DNA of 64,000 nucleotides from Atopobiaceae bacterium. GTDB lineage: Bacteria; Actinomycetota; Coriobacteriia; Coriobacteriales; Atopobiaceae. The DNA lies in NCBI GenBank assembly GCA_017510785.1, contig JAFWMH010000024.1, forward strand, positions 157,020 through 221,019. The letters are read 5' to 3'. The position numbers and the translations under genes are program-made. This document shows positions 61,188 to 64,000 of the stretch, piece after piece. The notes below the pieces were generated by a model that worked only from the letters and a program-made list of their open reading frames with translations, had not been told where the DNA came from and did no database searches. Positions within the stretch are counted from its first letter, which is position 1. Each line of letters opens with the position of its first letter.

Positions 61188-61713
61188 GATTCCCCCTTCC
61201 GAAGGTGCCTTACCAATCGTGCTTGTGGATTGCGATGCTGGAGCTCGACCTAACGACCTGCTTAACGCCCGTACGTTTTGTTGCCATCTAGCTTACGGCG
61301 GGCGTGCTTCGGCACGCGGGATTTTTTGGGTGCGTGTTACCGCTATTGAGCGGATATTGAGCAGCAATTGAGCGAAAACCTGCATTTTCGCAGGTAAACC
61401 ATGGTGCGCAAAACCCCAAATTTAGGTTGCCAAACTCGCAAAACGCAAAAAATGGGCCCCTAATGGCCGTTTTGGCGAATTGTATTCACGACACTCCCGA
61501 ATCGTCCGGAATGTGCGGAAAGATGCAATGTTTATACTTCTGCCGACGGGCCTCGTTCGAAGAAGCACAAGATGTTGAGGCTCGCATCATGCCACGTATA
61601 CCTTCCGCCTGCGTTGCGTTTGTTTGCGACAGCCGCTTTTTGGTGGCTTCCCAAAGCGGCGGCAGAGATGGTATGCTACACGCTCGGCAAACAATCGGTA
61701 CGAGGAGGCGTCT
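61188..61713. other. 526-base intergenic region upstream of cluster B
   Basis: No gene is seen. It holds three spaced heptamers (61345-61373), a GCGTGC-TTCG-GCACGC hairpin at 61302-61317 followed after GGGA by TTTTTT on the plus strand (terminator-like), and a small ACCTGC/GCAGGT hairpin at 61378-61395. It must contain the cluster B promoter (minus) and that of the DUF1294 gene (plus); neither has a convincing -35/-10 pair by eye. Confidence 0.6.
61345..61373 (-). promoter_or_regulatory. three direct heptamers at 11-base spacing
   Basis: ATTGAGC occurs at 61345, 61356 and 61367, exactly 11 bases apart (GCTCAAT on the minus strand), 158-186 bases upstream of the cluster B phosphatase start. 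Seven-base direct repeats with four-base spacers put each site on the same face of the helix and are the usual target form of OmpR/PhoB-type response regulators. Confidence 0.6.
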
Positions 61714-62343
61714 TTGGACTCGTTCTTTCTCTACTTGATTTCAATCAACGTGATTGCGTTCCTTGCGTTCGCTCTCGACTTCCTTCTTTGCGCTCGATGG
61801 CCCGCACTCGAGGATTCGGCCGCAAACTCGCTCGTCATGGACCTGTTTCCCATCGCGGGCGGCGCACCCGGAATGCTGCTTGCCCTTTTCGTACTTACCG
61901 GAACCGGTCGCGGCCATCGCATGAACAAGGACAACATTGCGTGGTGGTTCCTCGCCATCGTGTGCTTTATCGCATGGGGCCTTGTAGTCGCCACGCGCCT
62001 TGGCTTCGTAGCGCTTGATGTGACTGCCGACGGGCTCTTCTCGGGTTGGCACATCGAAAGGCTTAAAGTTCTGGGCATTTATCTCGCCGCAATCAACATT
62101 ATTACGTTCGTAGTGTTCGCTTGGGATAAACACGTGGCGGCAAGCGGAAATGACCTCCGAAGACGCAGTCCCGAGGCGCGTCTGCTCGGGTTCAGCCTCG
62201 TCGGCGGCTCCATCGGAGGAATGCTCGCGATGCGCCTCGTTCGTCACAAAACAAAGAAGTGGTACTTCGTATGGGGCCTACCCGTCTTCTTCGCGCTGAA
62301 CGTCGCAATGATTCTCTTTGCGCATTCGGCTGGACTCATTTAG
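61714..62343 (+). CDS. DUF1294 membrane protein, duplicated domain
   Basis: 209 residues from a TTG at 61714 with GAGGAGG five bases upstream; an ATG at 61624 would add 30 hydrophilic residues without a site. The second half is a textbook DUF1294 domain: Y-L-A-A-I-N...F-A-W-D-K, R-R-R-S-P-E-A-R-L-L, G-G-S-I-G-G-M-L-A, R-H-K-T-K-K-W-Y-F. The first half repeats the plan in degenerate form (Y-L-I-S-I-N-V-I-A-F, G-G-A-P-G-M-L-L-A) without the basic motif, so it is an internal duplication. Four to six membrane helices in all. The function of DUF1294 is unknown. Confidence 0.85.
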   Translation: MDSFFLYLISINVIAFLAFALDFLLCARWPALEDSAANSLVMDLFPIAGGAPGMLLALFVLTGTGRGHRMNKDNIAWWFLAIVCFIAWGLVVATRLGFVALDVTADGLFSGWHIERLKVLGIYLAAINIITFVVFAWDKHVAASGNDLRRRSPEARLLGFSLVGGSIGGMLAMRLVRHKTKKWYFVWGLPVFFALNVAMILFAHSAGLI

Positions 62344-62667
62344 CCGGAATGAATTGCACGCGAGGGCGGGCGAGTCTGGCTACGGGTAATGCTGCTCCAC
62401 CGCTCCCGGAGTTCACTTACCCGCATCGCAGCAAGGCAGTTGATGACAAGGACACGTGATTGCTCCTCACGAGCGATCGCCCATCATGCTAGGCACTCGC
62501 GTTGATGTATGCGACAAAACCCGAAGCCTTTTGGCACGGAAACACAACATGCCAAGCATGAGACGCTTGGCCGAACGCTTCAGAACGCTAAAGCCAGTCC
62601 GGCGGCTCGTCCGACGCGTCGCGAACGCTAAAGCCAGTCCGGCGGCTCGTCCGACGCGTCGCGAACG
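62344..62667. other. intergenic region between convergent genes
   Basis: 324 bases between the DUF1294 gene and the stop of the zinc-finger gene. The right part is filled by the 40-base tandem repeat. In the rest I see neither a gene nor a clear terminator. Confidence 0.6.
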
Positions 62668-62706
62668 CTAAAGCCAGTCCGGCGGCTCGTCCGACGCGTC
62701 GCGAAC
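62583..62706. repeat. 40-base tandem repeat, three copies, overlapping a gene end
   Basis: Identical 40-base units start at 62583, 62623 and 62663. The copy at 62663-62702 contains the last codons (D-A-S-D-E-P-P-D-W-L) and stop of the minus-strand zinc-finger gene, and the two others lie beyond the stop. Because 40 is not a multiple of three, the copies are not translated as repeats of the protein. Confidence 0.95.
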
Positions 62707-63306
62707 CTGCCAGTACAGGTCGAACCCCTCGAAGCAGCTCATGAAGTCGGCGAACTGGTCGGGCGTCAGACTCTGACCGTCCACCACAAACGACATCTCG
62801 CCATGTGCGTCGCACGTAATGCGCGCAACTCCGGTCTCGTTTGCACTGAGGACCTGGCCTTCTCGTCGTGCCGACGTCTCCCATATTTGTCCGGATGGAA
62901 TCCGCATCGGCCTCATGCCCGCATGCCCCACCAGTTGCTGGACCTTAACCATGAGTGCGTCGAGCGCCTGCTCCTGCGTCATGAGGCGCGCGTCCGCCGC
63001 GATGCTTATCGACCTGCCCACATAGCCCCATTCTTTTCGCGGATCATCATCGGCCACCTGCTCAACTGCGGTCCATGTGGAGGAGGTGCCAAATGCGAAC
63101 CGCTCAACCGCGAACTCCACAGTACGCCCGTTAGGATCGAGCGCGAGTATGCTGTAATTGTCGTTGGTCGGAGTCTCCACTCCCGCCAAATAATCGGTAA
63201 GGCGATTGTAGCAATCGAGACAGTAGGCAGAAGCCCCCATGCTAACACGTGCGGGCTTGCCGCAAACCACGCATCGGCTCGCATATCGAGAGGCTGATGA
63301 TTCCAT
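62668..63306 (-). CDS. zinc-finger protein of unknown function
   Basis: 212 residues from the ATG at 63306 (GAAAGGG upstream); the frame is open up to 63456 into repeat DNA, which is rejected. C-V-V-C-G-K-P-A and C-L-D-C-Y form a four-cysteine zinc ribbon at residues 12-31. The rest is mixed alpha/beta: S-I-L-A-L-D-P-N-G-R-T-V-E-F-A-V, a W-G-Y-V-G-R-S-I segment and an E-M-S-F-V-V-D-G-Q-S-L-T-P-D-Q-F-A-D-F end. No membrane helix or known catalytic motif is seen. It stands alone between repeats. The last codons lie in the 40-base tandem repeat. Confidence 0.72.
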   Translation of the reverse strand: MESSASRYASRCVVCGKPARVSMGASAYCLDCYNRLTDYLAGVETPTNDNYSILALDPNGRTVEFAVERFAFGTSSTWTAVEQVADDDPRKEWGYVGRSISIAADARLMTQEQALDALMVKVQQLVGHAGMRPMRIPSGQIWETSARREGQVLSANETGVARITCDAHGEMSFVVDGQSLTPDQFADFMSCFEGFDLYWQVRDASDEPPDWL

Positions 63307-63428
63307 AGCAAAACCCTTTCCAGCGAAAGCCGAGTCAAAATGATGAGACAAGCCCAGTATCGCATATCGACCCAACGTTGGACGCTGGCTTTCCGCAAAC
63401 GTCGAACTCCCGAGTTGGCCTCTGCTTT

Positions 63429-63640
63429 CCCGGACTGCCTGGCTCCCGGCCTTCATGGCCTCCCCGGACTGCGCGGCCTGCCCGGACTGCGCGGCATGCC
63501 CGGACTGCGCGGCCTGCCCGGACTGCGCGGCTCCCCGGACTGCGCGGCTCCCCGGACTGCGCGGCCTTCGCGGCCTCCCCGGACTGCGCGGCTCCCCGGA
63601 CTGCGCGGCCTTCGCGGCCTCCCCGGACTGCGCGGCTCCC
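63429..63640. repeat. GC-rich minisatellite, about nine copies
   Basis: The core CCGGACTGCGCGG recurs nine times between 63464 and 63636, with a degenerate copy at 63430. Spacings are mostly 17-18 bases, twice 27 where a CTTCGCGGC insert is added. Varying spacing breaks any reading frame, so it is unlikely to be coding. Confidence 0.9.
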
Positions 63641-63646
63641 GCGCAA

Positions 63647-64000
63647 TGGGTGCCGATGGGGCACGAATAAGGGCATCGAACCGGCTATCTGGGTGCTCCT
63701 GGCACCCATTCCCGGCGTTGGGTGCCGATGGGGCACGGATAAAGGCGCCGGTGCGGCTATCTGGGTGCTCCTGGCACCCATTCCCGGCGTTGGGTGCCGA
63801 TGGGCGCCAGATAGGAGCATCGAACCGGCTATCTGGGTGCTCCTGGCACCCATTCCCGGCGTTGGGTGCCGATGGGCGCCAGATAGGGCGGGCTTGTCTG
63901 CTATCTGGGTGCTCCTGGCACCCATTCCCGGCGTTGGGTGCCGATGGGCGCCAGATAGGGCGGGCTTGTCTGCTATCTGGGTGCTCCTGGCACCCATTCC
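63647..64000. repeat. 72-base palindromic tandem array running off the window
   Basis: Units of exactly 72 bases start at 63647, 63719, 63791, 63863 and 63935. Each consists of TGGGTGCC...CCAGATAG and CTATCTGG...GGCACCCA arms, so single-stranded DNA or RNA folds into repeated long hairpins. The later units are almost identical and the first two diverged (GATGGGGCAC in place of GATGGGCGCC). The array continues past the window end, and 72 being a multiple of three keeps a frame open without making it a gene. There is no CRISPR-type unique spacer. Confidence 0.95.

Noticed and set aside
63335..63997. 220-codon open frame on the minus strand in the right-end repeats
   Set aside because: It is open only because the 72-base unit is a multiple of three; the minisatellite part changes frame between units, and there is no ribosome site or domain.
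63647..64000. CRISPR array
   Set aside because: The whole 72-base unit repeats with no unique spacers, and no cas gene is in the window.

Overview
The window looks like chromosome of a high-GC Gram-positive bacterium, most likely an actinobacterium of the class Coriobacteriia (Olsenella/Collinsella/Atopobium-like). This is inferred from gene style: a complete gatCAB operon, AddAB rather than RecBCD, lysine-riboswitch dapA-dapB, FucO, eukaryote-type Ser/Thr kinases with FHA proteins, WXG100 proteins and many zinc-ribbon membrane proteins. No rRNA or tRNA gene was seen, and the genus is not proven by the sequence.

Left third (1-23.5 kb), mostly housekeeping: a DUF4178 gene cut by the window edge, a lipoprotein, a pair of long palindromes, gatC-gatA-gatB (overlapping stop/start codons), a DUF2442-HTH regulator, a LysR regulator divergent from lysine-riboswitch-controlled dapA-dapB, a four-helix membrane protein, fucO, a YvlD-type membrane protein, addB-addA, then two zinc-ribbon membrane proteins flanking a 937-residue BspA-like surface protein.

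Central 38 kb (23.7-61.2 kb): two neighbouring minus-strand gene clusters that are clearly paralogous. Both begin PPM phosphatase, transmembrane Ser/Thr kinase, small single-pass protein, giant Ig-repeat membrane protein, and both contain a DUF6382-like/FHA protein near the end. Cluster B (61187 to 42470) carries type VII secretion parts: a WXG100 protein, a full FHA-FtsK/SpoIIIE ATPase of the EssC family, two small helical WXG100-like proteins, a YukD/EsaB-like protein, and a probable effector module of a DUF2974-type lipase next to a lipoprotein. Cluster A (42196 to 23688) has no WXG100 gene. It carries an EssC paralogue that stops where the ATPase modules should begin and has an FHA domain fused there instead, plus a zinc-ribbon/FHA protein and an InlB-repeat membrane protein. 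No EsaA, EssA or EssB gene was recognised in the window; the giant Ig proteins and the DUF6382-FHA proteins may stand in for them. Cluster A also encodes recurring acidic threonine motifs (A-P-T-M-L/V-E/D type) in three proteins, one of them a six-copy tail on the phosphatase. They look like phospho-threonine ligands for the FHA domains. Together this suggests a kinase/phosphatase/FHA-wired type VII-like system with a catalytically dead partner complex.

Right end (61.2-64 kb): a 526-base intergenic region with three heptamers at 11-base spacing, a DUF1294 membrane protein, a zinc-finger protein whose 3' end is triplicated as a 40-base tandem repeat, a GC-rich minisatellite, and a 72-base palindromic tandem array running off the window.
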